Positions 23,764-30,971 of a DNA stretch of 33,574 nucleotides are shown piece by piece. Made by a program: the position numbers and the translations under genes. The notes beneath the pieces are model-generated. The model searched no databases and had not been told where the DNA came from. It was given only the letters and a program-made list of their open reading frames with translations. Source of the DNA: Vicinamibacteria bacterium (lineage in GTDB: Bacteria > Acidobacteriota > Vicinamibacteria > Vicinamibacterales > UBA8438); assembly GCA_022820825.1 (NCBI GenBank), contig JAJEEU010000026.1:1-33574 (forward strand), given 5' to 3'. How positions within the stretch are numbered: position 1 is the stretch's first letter; every line of letters begins with the position of its first letter.

Positions 23764-24948
23764 ATGCGCAAATTCGCTATTCGTCTGCTTGCCCTGTTTC
23801 GACGGGCTTCACTGCTGTGGTGGAAGCTGCTCGGCAAGACGGCGGACGACGTGGCGGAGCAGCGTGTGACCGGCGGCGAGTCGTGGAACGAGTTCTGCGA
23901 CACGTTGAAGGCCGCCGGCGCCGCGTTGCAATTCCCGGGAACGCCTCGGGACGCGTTCAGTCAGGCGGAGGGGTATCGGTATCTGAGCCGCATCACGCGG
24001 GCCGGACTGATGGCCTTCATCGAGCACGCGGATCCGAAGGCCCCGGTCCTGCACCGCGTGGTCAACGAATGCACCAAGCTGGGGGCGGACAACCCCGACA
24101 ACTTCTATCTGACCGCGGCGCTGGACGGCACGTACGAGTACAGGATCACCGGGCGGCGCAACACCATCGCCTATCTGAGCCTGGGCACCCAGCGCGGCCA
24201 CTATGGCCAGGGCGGCGGATTGCCGCCCACCGGCCACATCGAATCCGAGCAGATCGAGATGGACGAGCAGGGGCGCTTCGAGCTGCTGCTCAGCCGCCAT
24301 CCGCAGCCCGGCAACTGGCTGCCCATGACGCCCGAGACCGGAACGCTGGTCGTGCGCCAGACCTTTCTCGATCGGGAAACGGAGGTTCCGGCGGACCTGC
24401 GCATTGAGCGCATCAACTGCGCGGACCACGAGCGCCGTCCGTCCCCGCTCACGCCCGGACAGCTCGACGGAGGCCTTAAGACGGTGGGGGAGCTGGTGGC
24501 CGGCGCGCCGCTGCTGTTCGCCAAGTGGGCGCGCGACTTCCAGCGCCACAGCAACGCGCTGCCGCAGTTCGATCCGGACACATCGCTCGCGGCGGGAGGA
24601 GATCCCAACATCGCCTACTACCACAGCCACTGGGCCCTGGCCGCGGACGAGGCGCTCGTCATCGAGGTCACGCCCCCGGAATGCGAGCACTGGAACTTTC
24701 AACTGAACAACTACTGGATGGAATCCCTGGACTACCGCCATCACAGGATCCACACCAACAAGCATCTTGCCCACCATGAAGACGACCGTTCGGTGCGCCT
24801 GATCGTCGCGCATGAGAACCCGGGCCGGCCCAACTGGATCGAAACCGCCGGGCACGCGTCCGGAACCATGTGCTTCCGGTGGGTGCGCGCGAAGGACCAC
24901 CCGCAACCCCGGACGCGGGTGGTCAAGTTGAGCAGCTTGCAGGACTAG
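23764..24948 (+). CDS. DUF1214 domain protein
   Basis: A 394-residue protein with a short hydrophobic N-terminus (FAIRLLALFRRASLLWWKLL) that looks like a membrane-associating helix rather than a cleaved signal. The middle region (NFYLTAALDGTYEYRITGRR...ELLLSRHPQPGNWLPM) and the DUF1214 hallmark NFQLNNYWMESLDYR...SVRLIVAHENPGRPNWIETAGHASGTMCFRW are clear. DUF1214/DUF1254 proteins are beta-rich and of unknown biochemistry. GAGAGG precedes the ATG. The sulfotransferase starts 14 bases after its stop and the SDR overlaps the sulfotransferase, so the three form one unit. The cluster resembles lipid- or sterol-modifying gene groups, which is inference. Confidence 0.88.
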   Translation: MRKFAIRLLALFRRASLLWWKLLGKTADDVAEQRVTGGESWNEFCDTLKAAGAALQFPGTPRDAFSQAEGYRYLSRITRAGLMAFIEHADPKAPVLHRVVNECTKLGADNPDNFYLTAALDGTYEYRITGRRNTIAYLSLGTQRGHYGQGGGLPPTGHIESEQIEMDEQGRFELLLSRHPQPGNWLPMTPETGTLVVRQTFLDRETEVPADLRIERINCADHERRPSPLTPGQLDGGLKTVGELVAGAPLLFAKWARDFQRHSNALPQFDPDTSLAAGGDPNIAYYHSHWALAADEALVIEVTPPECEHWNFQLNNYWMESLDYRHHRIHTNKHLAHHEDDRSVRLIVAHENPGRPNWIETAGHASGTMCFRWVRAKDHPQPRTRVVKLSSLQD

Positions 24949-24962
24949 CCAAGAGCTCCGGT

Positions 24963-26228
24963 ATGGCGTTGCGCGGGAAGTCCTCGGAAACGTCGACCGA
25001 CTACGTTCACCCCTACCGGCCGCTGCCGGTCCGCGCGTTCAATCTGCTCGGACGCGCCGCCGGAACGCTGGGCTGGTCGGGGGCGCTGAGCGTCGGGGCA
25101 CTCGTCGACAAGGCGACGCGGAAGACCGGGCTGCGTGATTTCGGGGACGACGGACACCTGCAGGCCCTGGAAGTGCTGGTCGGGTCGATGAACGACGAGG
25201 CCGAGCTGACGGCCACGGGCCGGCTGGTGCAGGAGTCGAGGCTGGTCGGCGCGCTGGTGTCCCGCCTGCGGATTCAGGAGTTGCTCGCGAGGCATCCCGA
25301 GATCAACGACGTCGACCCCGGTTCCGTCATCCTGGTCACCGGACTGCAGCGCACCGGCACGACGCTGCTGCACCGGCTGCTGTTCTCCCATCCGGAGATT
25401 CGAGGCGTGACCGGCGTGGAAGCCCTCGAGCCCGTTCCGGCAGGTACGGTGGGCGCACGGGGAAACGGCAACCGGAAGGCGCGCGCCGTCCTGGCGCAGC
25501 GGGCGCTGGCGTACCTGTCCCCGGACTTCAACAAGGTCCATCCGGTCGACCACGACGAGCCGGAAGAGGACGTCATGTTGCTCGACCTGAACTTCATGAG
25601 CCAGGCGCCGGAAGCGACGATGCACGTGCCCACCTATTCGCGCTGGCTGGAGGAGCAGGACCACACGCGCACGTACGAGTACTTCAGGCAGGTCCTGAAG
25701 ATCCTGTCCTGGCAGCGTCCCGGCCGGCGCTGGGTGCTCAAGACGCCGCACCACATGGAGTATCTCGACGTGTTCCTGCAGGTCTTTCCCGCCGCCGTGG
25801 TCGTCCAGACCCACCGCGACCCGCGCAAGACGCTGCCTTCGTTCTGCAGCATGGTGGCGCACGGCCGCGGGATCTTCAGCGATGCCGTCGACCCCGGCGA
25901 GATCGCGGCGCACTGGTGCAGAAAGACGCACCTCATGGTGGAAACGATGATGCGCGTGCGGGACGGGTTGGATCCGGATCCCTGCGTGGATGTCTCGTAC
26001 TACGATCTCCTGGATGATCCCATCGGGCAGTTGCGGCGCGTACTGCAGCGCGCGGACATCGGCTTCGGCGACGAGGCCGTGCGGAGGGCGAACCAGTACC
26101 TGCAGGCCCATCCGCAGAACCGTTTCGGCAGGCACACGTACCGCTTGAGCGACTTCGGATTGACGCCGGAAACCGTCGAGGAGAACTTCTCGATCTATCG
26201 GGAGAGATATGGCATCCCCATCGAATAG
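24963..26228 (+). CDS. Sulfotransferase family protein
   Basis: A 421-residue protein with no signal peptide. The PAPS 5-prime-phosphosulfate loop VTGLQRTGTTLLHRLL lies at residues 125-140 (R130, T131, G132, T133, T134), and the 3-prime-phosphate-binding segment VVVQTHRDPRKTLPSFCSM further on. Also typical of the sulfotransferase_3 group are RRWVLKTPHHMEYLDVF (putative substrate/catalytic His) and the C-terminal FGRHTYRLSDFGLT. It should transfer sulfate from PAPS to a hydroxyl on a small or lipid-like acceptor in the cytosol. About 90 N-terminal residues precede the fold, a size common in this subgroup. The ATG at 24963 lies 14 bases after the DUF1214 stop. An upstream in-frame ATG inside DUF1214 gives an unlikely tail. 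The last 20 bases overlap the SDR. Confidence 0.88.
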   Translation: MALRGKSSETSTDYVHPYRPLPVRAFNLLGRAAGTLGWSGALSVGALVDKATRKTGLRDFGDDGHLQALEVLVGSMNDEAELTATGRLVQESRLVGALVSRLRIQELLARHPEINDVDPGSVILVTGLQRTGTTLLHRLLFSHPEIRGVTGVEALEPVPAGTVGARGNGNRKARAVLAQRALAYLSPDFNKVHPVDHDEPEEDVMLLDLNFMSQAPEATMHVPTYSRWLEEQDHTRTYEYFRQVLKILSWQRPGRRWVLKTPHHMEYLDVFLQVFPAAVVVQTHRDPRKTLPSFCSMVAHGRGIFSDAVDPGEIAAHWCRKTHLMVETMMRVRDGLDPDPCVDVSYYDLLDDPIGQLRRVLQRADIGFGDEAVRRANQYLQAHPQNRFGRHTYRLSDFGLTPETVEENFSIYRERYGIPIE

Positions 26229-27216
26229 CAAGGGCGGCCGCAGCATCGCGAGCGCGATCATGGCCGGGGTGCGGGATCTCCGGCAGCCGCAGGTCGCGAC
26301 GGTGGACCCGGTTCCGGAACGCGTCCGCATCGACGGCAAGACCTGCCTCGTGACGGGAGCGAGCAGCGGGTTGGGCAAGGCCGCGGCGGTAGAGCTGGCG
26401 CGGCGCGGCGGCAACATGATCCTGGCCTGCAGGCCGGGACACGCGGAAATCCCCGACGAGATCAGGCGCCTGTCGGGGTCGGAGACGGTTGAGCTGATGG
26501 AGGTGGATCTTGCCGACATGGCGTCGGTCCAGCGCTTCTGCGACCGCCTGGCTGAACGCGGGACCCGCGTCGACATCGCGTTGCTGAACGCCGGCGTGAT
26601 GCCGCGCGCCGCGAGGCGGACGCCGCAGGGATACGAGACGATGTTCGCGGTGCATTTTCTCGCCAACCGGGTGTTGATCGACCGCTGGATGCGGGACGGC
26701 GTGATTCAGCCCCGCGGCAATGGCGGCGAGGTTCCGCGGATCGTGTTCGTCACGTCCGAGCAGCACAGATCCGCCAGCCCCATCGACTTCGATCGCTTCG
26801 GCGCGTACACGGACTACGGGCTGAAGGACGGCGTACGGCATTACGGCGCGAGCAAACTGGTGCAGTGCACGTTCGCAAAGGAGCTGTCGCGCCGGCTCAA
26901 CCCGGGCGGCGGTGTCGCGGTGGCCGTGCACTCCATGTGCCCGGGAGGCGTGGCCACCAACATCGCCAGGGAGGCGCCGTCGCTCATGAAGCCGGTACTG
27001 AACGCGGTGTTCCGGCGCCTGTTCCAGTCGCCGGAGCAGGCGATCGGGCCCGTCATCCACCTGTGCTGCGCCGAGGAGGCGGGCAGGGCCACGGGGCTGT
27101 ACCTGCACCTGATGCAGCGCAAGCCGGTCTCCGACGCGGCGGCGGACCCGGAAAACGGCTCGCGGCTGTGGGCGGCCAGCGAGCCCCTCGTGGCCCGGTC
27201 GCGGGAACCGTGCTGA
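26209..27216 (+). CDS. SDR family NAD(P)-dependent oxidoreductase
   Basis: A 335-residue protein of the retinol-dehydrogenase/protochlorophyllide-reductase-like SDR type. About 40 residues precede the Rossmann fold TGASSGLG (49-56). Further motifs are VDLADM, LNAGVM, S183 in FVTSEQH, and Y212-G-A-S-K216, followed by HSMCPGGVATNI. There is no signal peptide. The start lies 20 bases inside the sulfotransferase gene, so translation is probably coupled. Members of this subgroup reduce or oxidise lipophilic alcohols and ketones. With the sulfotransferase, it would suit modification of a hydroxylated lipid or sterol-like compound, although this is inference. A hairpin at 27234-27259 lies 17 bases after the stop. 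Confidence 0.88.
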   Translation: MASPSNSKGGRSIASAIMAGVRDLRQPQVATVDPVPERVRIDGKTCLVTGASSGLGKAAAVELARRGGNMILACRPGHAEIPDEIRRLSGSETVELMEVDLADMASVQRFCDRLAERGTRVDIALLNAGVMPRAARRTPQGYETMFAVHFLANRVLIDRWMRDGVIQPRGNGGEVPRIVFVTSEQHRSASPIDFDRFGAYTDYGLKDGVRHYGASKLVQCTFAKELSRRLNPGGGVAVAVHSMCPGGVATNIAREAPSLMKPVLNAVFRRLFQSPEQAIGPVIHLCCAEEAGRATGLYLHLMQRKPVSDAAADPENGSRLWAASEPLVARSREPC

Positions 27217-27233
27217 TCCACGCCCGGACACTT

Positions 27234-27259
27234 GCGGCCCCTTGAGTCGGGGGCCGTTT
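27234..27259 (+). terminator. Possible intrinsic terminator after the SDR gene
   Basis: CGGCCCC (27235-27241) pairs perfectly with GGGGCCG (27250-27256) across an eight-base loop and is followed by only three T residues. The stem is strong but the T-run is short, so termination may be partial. The loop holds the TTGAGT proposed as the -35 of the next gene. Confidence 0.4.
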
Positions 27260-27270
27260 GGGTAGATACT
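27242..27270 (+). promoter_or_regulatory. Sigma-70-like promoter of the third cytochrome/Cu fusion gene
   Basis: TTGAGT (27242-27247) and GATACT (27265-27270) are separated by exactly 17 bases. Transcription would start near 27277, about 32 bases before the ATG at 27309, with AGGGGAG as ribosome site in between. The -35 box sits in the loop of the preceding hairpin. Confidence 0.5.
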
Positions 27271-27308
27271 GTGCGGCAGCGGTCACGCGTTTCCAGGGGA
27301 GTTGTGTC

Positions 27309-28709
27309 ATGAGCAGGACGTTGCGCTACTTGATGCTGGTCGCCGGCGTGCTGGTTCCCGCCGCCGCGGGCGCGCAGTCGGGCGCCGCGGAGCGCGAGGT
27401 CACGTTCGCCAGGGACATCGCGCCGATCCTCCAGCGGAGCTGCCAGGAGTGCCACCGCCCGGCGTCCGTGGCGCCGATGTCGCTGCTGACGTACGAGGAG
27501 GTCCGGCCGTGGGCACGGGCCATCAAGACGCGCACCGCCCTGCGCAACAAGCGGGGCGCCATGCCGCCGTGGTTCATCGAGAAGGACATCGGCATCCAGC
27601 AGTACAAGAACGATCCGTCGCTGACCGAGGGAGAGATCGAGAAGATCGCCGTCTGGGCCGACAACGGCGCGCCGCTCGGCAATCCGGCCGACCTGCCGCC
27701 GCCGCTGCAGTTCGCCGGAGAGGACGAGTGGACGATCGGCGAGCCGGACCTGATCCTGGAATCGCCCGAGATCGTCGTGCCCGCCGCGGCGCCCGACAAG
27801 TGGACGTCGCTGGGCACCATCCCGATCGGGCTCGGCGAGGACCGCTACGTGGCCGCCGTCGAGGTCAAGGAATTCAACGACGTCCCGAAGGACCAGTCCA
27901 GCGGCACGGTGGGCGGGCGCTACGTCTTTCACCACATGACGTACCAGACCATCCTGCCGGATGCGCCGGACGGGCAGAACGTGACGCGCTGGCCCGTCCA
28001 CGAGGTGGGCCGCAACGCGGACGTGTTCCCCGTCGAGGCCGGACGGCTCCTGGAGGCCGGGGCGCACATCAACCTGGACAACGCGCACCTGCACGCCAAC
28101 GGGCGCGAGACGCGGGCGCACCTCAAGTTCGCGTTCAAGCTGCATCCGAAGGGCTACGAGCCGGAGCTGCGCTACACCAGCAACGTCATCGGCAACGGCG
28201 TCGACATCGACATCAAGCCGATGCAGGCGGGCCAGGAGCTGCACGCCTACCGCGTCCTCGACGAGCACACCAGGATCGTGCTGTTCGAGCCGCACCAGCA
28301 CGCCCCCGGCACGCGCATGTGCCTGGAGGCCATCTGGGGGCACAACGTCCAGCAGCTCACCTGCGCCGGCTACGACCACAACTGGGTCAAGCAGTACATC
28401 TACGAAGACGACTACGCGCCGCTGCTGCCGAAGGGCACCATCCTGCACGTCATCGGCTGGCTCGACACCACGGTCGCCAACCGCAACGTGGCCGACCCCC
28501 GCAACTGGTCGGGCGGCGGCCGCCGGTCCGTGGCGAACATGTTCATCAACATCGGGCAGGGCATCGCGCTGACCGACGAGCAGTTCGAGCAGGAGATGGC
28601 CCAGCGGCGGGAACGGCTGCAGTTGACGAAGAACGACTACCAGATCGGCTGCCCGCTGTGCCTGGTGGAGTTCCCGTCGCAGCAGACCAACGCGAACAAC
28701 GACCAGTAG
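27309..28709 (+). CDS. Exported cytochrome c / copper-monooxygenase-like fusion protein (copy 3)
   Basis: A protein of 466 residues from the ATG at 27309 (an in-frame start 51 bases upstream would lie in the promoter). Signal peptide 1-22. Cytochrome domain: C45-Q-E-C48-H49, with M85 in AMPPW. Copper-type blocks: FHH (H208, H209), HLHANG (H260, H262), EPHQHAPGTRM (H329, H331, M337) and CPLC (C448, C451). It differs from copies 1 and 2 in the segment after FHH (TYQTILPDAPDGQN) and in HQH for HLH. It stands alone: no partner-protein gene follows, and the next gene is on the opposite strand 30 bases away. It may serve a different substrate or borrow a partner from the other loci. Confidence 0.8.
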   Translation: MSRTLRYLMLVAGVLVPAAAGAQSGAAEREVTFARDIAPILQRSCQECHRPASVAPMSLLTYEEVRPWARAIKTRTALRNKRGAMPPWFIEKDIGIQQYKNDPSLTEGEIEKIAVWADNGAPLGNPADLPPPLQFAGEDEWTIGEPDLILESPEIVVPAAAPDKWTSLGTIPIGLGEDRYVAAVEVKEFNDVPKDQSSGTVGGRYVFHHMTYQTILPDAPDGQNVTRWPVHEVGRNADVFPVEAGRLLEAGAHINLDNAHLHANGRETRAHLKFAFKLHPKGYEPELRYTSNVIGNGVDIDIKPMQAGQELHAYRVLDEHTRIVLFEPHQHAPGTRMCLEAIWGHNVQQLTCAGYDHNWVKQYIYEDDYAPLLPKGTILHVIGWLDTTVANRNVADPRNWSGGGRRSVANMFINIGQGIALTDEQFEQEMAQRRERLQLTKNDYQIGCPLCLVEFPSQQTNANNDQ

Positions 28710-28739
28710 CGGGACGCGGGACCGGTTGCTCCGCGGCGT

Positions 28740-29822
28740 TCAGGCGTTGCGGAACTTCCTGCGGATCCAGTCGAGCGTCACCCGGTCGAACTCCGCCGGC
28801 TGCTCCTGCTGCGTCCAGTGGCCGCAGTCGGCGATCACGTGCTGCTCCAGGTCCGCAATGAAGGCGGCCATGCCGGCCGCGCCAGAGGGGCGCAGGATCG
28901 TGTCGTTCTCGGCGCCGACGTAGAGACACGGGACCTCGATGTCGCCGGTGTGCCGGAACATCGCCGCGCCGCCGTTGGCCATGTTCGCCCGGTAGTAGTT
29001 GAGGCCGCCCGTGAATCCGGTGGCCTCGAACGTCTCCACCCAGTAGTCCAGGGCCGCCGGCGACAGGACGAGCTCGCCCTGGTAGTTGCCCTCCTCGATC
29101 ATCCGCAGCCAGTCCATCGTCTTCTCGGCGGAGTCGGGCGGGTACCGGCGCATGTTCTCGACGTCCCAGTACCATCCCCTGCGGAAGACCATCTCGAGCG
29201 CGCGGCGCACGTCGCGCTCGAACACCGCCTCGGCGCGGCCGGGCTCCAGGAACGTGGTGCTGTAGTAGTTCTCGGTCGGGATGATCAGGGGCTCCTCCGC
29301 CGGCTGGCCGGCGCCCTGGTTGCCGCCGAACGCGGGCGTGTTGACGCCGATGACGCCGGCGACGCGGTCCGGATGGATGCGCGGCATGGTCCAGACCGGC
29401 ACCCCGCCCCAGTCGTGGCCGCAGAAGACGGCCCGCTCGATGTCGAGCGCGTCGAGCAGGCCGAGCAGATCGGCGCAGAGATTGGAAATGGCGTACCCCG
29501 TGACATCCGGCGGGCGGTCCGTGAGTCCGTAGCCGCGCATGTCGGGCGCAATGGCGCGCAGGCCGGCCGCGGGGTACGACCGGAGCTGGTTGCGCCACGA
29601 GAACGCCAGCTCGGGGAAACCGTGCACGAACACGACCGGCAGGCCCTCGCCGGCTTCGTACACCGCCATGCGGATCCCGTTGGTCGTGATGAAACGGGGC
29701 GCGGGCAGGCCCGGCGCCGGGCGCACGGCCGGTTGGGCGCCGGCCGGAAGAGGTCGGACGAAGGGCGCCGCGGCCAGCGCGGCCGCGGCTCCGCGGACGA
29801 ATTGACGCCTGGAGAACAGCAT
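28740..29822 (-). CDS. Epoxide-hydrolase-like alpha/beta hydrolase, Tat-exported
   Basis: A 360-residue protein. The twin-arginine signal SRRQFVRGAAAALAAAPF (R5, R6) is followed by an alpha/beta hydrolase fold with the oxyanion motif HGFPE (67-71), the nucleophile Asp137 in GHDWGG, the acid D307 in GAENDTILRP and His335 in GHWTQQEQP. The cap domain carries NYYRAN (Y276/Y277), matching the epoxide-activating Tyr of alpha/beta epoxide hydrolases and favouring that activity over haloalkane dehalogenase. The product would be a periplasmic diol. The start has no ribosome site; instead TATAAT lies 6 bases upstream, so the mRNA seems leaderless. It is divergent from the 29920 gene. Confidence 0.9.
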   Translation of the reverse strand: MLFSRRQFVRGAAAALAAAPFVRPLPAGAQPAVRPAPGLPAPRFITTNGIRMAVYEAGEGLPVVFVHGFPELAFSWRNQLRSYPAAGLRAIAPDMRGYGLTDRPPDVTGYAISNLCADLLGLLDALDIERAVFCGHDWGGVPVWTMPRIHPDRVAGVIGVNTPAFGGNQGAGQPAEEPLIIPTENYYSTTFLEPGRAEAVFERDVRRALEMVFRRGWYWDVENMRRYPPDSAEKTMDWLRMIEEGNYQGELVLSPAALDYWVETFEATGFTGGLNYYRANMANGGAAMFRHTGDIEVPCLYVGAENDTILRPSGAAGMAAFIADLEQHVIADCGHWTQQEQPAEFDRVTLDWIRRKFRNA

Positions 29823-29828
29823 GGCTGG

Positions 29829-29834
29829 ATTATA
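29829..29834 (-). promoter_or_regulatory. Perfect -10 box giving a leaderless transcript for the epoxide-hydrolase-like gene
   Basis: TATAAT on the minus strand (29834-29829) ends 6 bases before the ATG (29822). The transcript should therefore begin at or within a base or two of the start codon, and the spacer CCAGCC holds no ribosome site. No good -35 box was seen about 17 bases upstream, so recognition may depend on the -10. Confidence 0.5.
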
Positions 29835-29870
29835 CGGATAGCATTGCGCACGCTTTCGCGGGCTGGCGAG

Positions 29871-29876
29871 TAAACT
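29871..29876 (+). promoter_or_regulatory. Possible -10 box for the SMP-30-like gene
   Basis: TAAACT lies about 44 bases before the ATG at 29920 and would start transcription at about 29883, at the foot of the hairpin at 29881-29904. No clear -35 box is present at normal spacing, so the call is weak. Confidence 0.3.
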
Positions 29877-29880
29877 GAGT

Positions 29881-29904
29881 GTCCCCGCGACGCGCTGCGG
29901 GGAC
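29881..29904 (+). repeat. Perfect 8-bp inverted repeat directly before the ribosome site
   Basis: GTCCCCGC (29881-29888) and GCGGGGAC (29897-29904) form an eight-base-pair stem with an eight-base loop, ending immediately before the ribosome site GAGGGAGGA (29905-29913). It could be a 5-prime stabilising stem-loop, or an operator for a dimeric repressor near the transcript start. Which of these applies cannot be decided from sequence. Confidence 0.5.
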
Positions 29905-29919
29905 GAGGGAGGACATCTC

Positions 29920-30939
29920 ATGCGGATGCGATTGATGCTCGGGACGTTGATGGCGGGCGCGGTGCTGCTGATGGCGGCGGCGCCGGCGGAAGCGCAGTGC
30001 GAGCCGGACGGAGAGGTGCAGTTCATCTGCGGGCCGGCCAGCCCGGAGGACCTCGCCCCGGTAGCGCAATCGCCGTGGGTCATCGTCTCCAGCATGATCG
30101 ACGGCGGCGATCTGCACCTGGCCGACACGCGTGACATGACCACGACGGTGCTGTTCTCGCCGGCCACCGGGGCCGCGGAGCACGACATGGAGACGTACGG
30201 CGACTGCCCCGGACCGGTGACCAGCGATTTCCGGCCGCACGGGTTGTATCTGCGGCACTCCGACGGCGTCGACCATACGCTGCTCGTCGTCGGGCACGGC
30301 GCGCGGGAGGCGATCGAAGTGTTCGACGTCGACATGCGCAGCGGCAGTCCGGAGCTCACCTGGGTCGGCTGCGCCGTGGCGCCCGAGGGCATCGGGCTCA
30401 ACTCCGTCGTCGCGCTACCGGAGGGCGGCTTCGCATCCACCAGTCCGGCGGCGGGCAACATCTGGGAGTGGCGGCCCGACGCCGGCTGGAGCCTCGTGCC
30501 CGGCAGCACCGACATCGGCCCCAACGGCCTGGAGATCTCGCGCGACGGCCAGTGGTTCTACGTCGGCGGCTACGGCGACATGTCGTTAATCCGCCTGTCC
30601 CGCGGCCGCCTGCCGGTCGTGAAGGAGGGCGTGGAGGTCGGCTTCCACATCGACAACGTGCGCTGGGGCGCCAACGAGATGCTGCTGGCCGCCGGCCACA
30701 TCGGCCCGACGCGCGAGAGCATCCGGACCTGCCTGCGGGGGGAAGATGACTGCGAGGGCATCGCGTCGCACGTCGCGGAGGTCGACCCCGCGCAGATGAC
30801 CCAGCGGCGGGTCGTGGACTATCCCCACAACGACCTGCTGCTCCTGGGCACCGTCGCGATCCAGGTGGGCGACGAGATCTGGGTCGGCCAGGTGGCGGAG
30901 GGCACGCGCATCGCCCGCTTCCCGGCGCCCGGCAACTGA
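29920..30939 (+). CDS. Exported SMP-30 / paraoxonase-like beta-propeller
   Basis: A 339-residue protein. Signal peptide 1-26 (ending AEAQC; the Cys may be a lipobox-like residue or a disulfide partner) precedes a six-bladed propeller. GPNGLEISRDGQWFYV (N202) and FHIDNVRWG (D245, N246) match the calcium-binding positions of SMP-30/gluconolactonase and of paraoxonases, where Asn and an Asp-Asn pair hold the catalytic calcium. A lactonase or arylesterase acting in the periplasm is the likeliest role. GAGGGAGGA lies 6 bases before the ATG. The quinoprotein gene follows after 32 bases on the same strand; a lactonase next to a quinoprotein dehydrogenase could hydrolyse its lactone product, which is inference. 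Confidence 0.82.
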   Translation: MRMRLMLGTLMAGAVLLMAAAPAEAQCEPDGEVQFICGPASPEDLAPVAQSPWVIVSSMIDGGDLHLADTRDMTTTVLFSPATGAAEHDMETYGDCPGPVTSDFRPHGLYLRHSDGVDHTLLVVGHGAREAIEVFDVDMRSGSPELTWVGCAVAPEGIGLNSVVALPEGGFASTSPAAGNIWEWRPDAGWSLVPGSTDIGPNGLEISRDGQWFYVGGYGDMSLIRLSRGRLPVVKEGVEVGFHIDNVRWGANEMLLAAGHIGPTRESIRTCLRGEDDCEGIASHVAEVDPAQMTQRRVVDYPHNDLLLLGTVAIQVGDEIWVGQVAEGTRIARFPAPGN

Positions 30940-30971
30940 CCGGCGGCGGCGATCAGACAGGGGGTTCCGAG

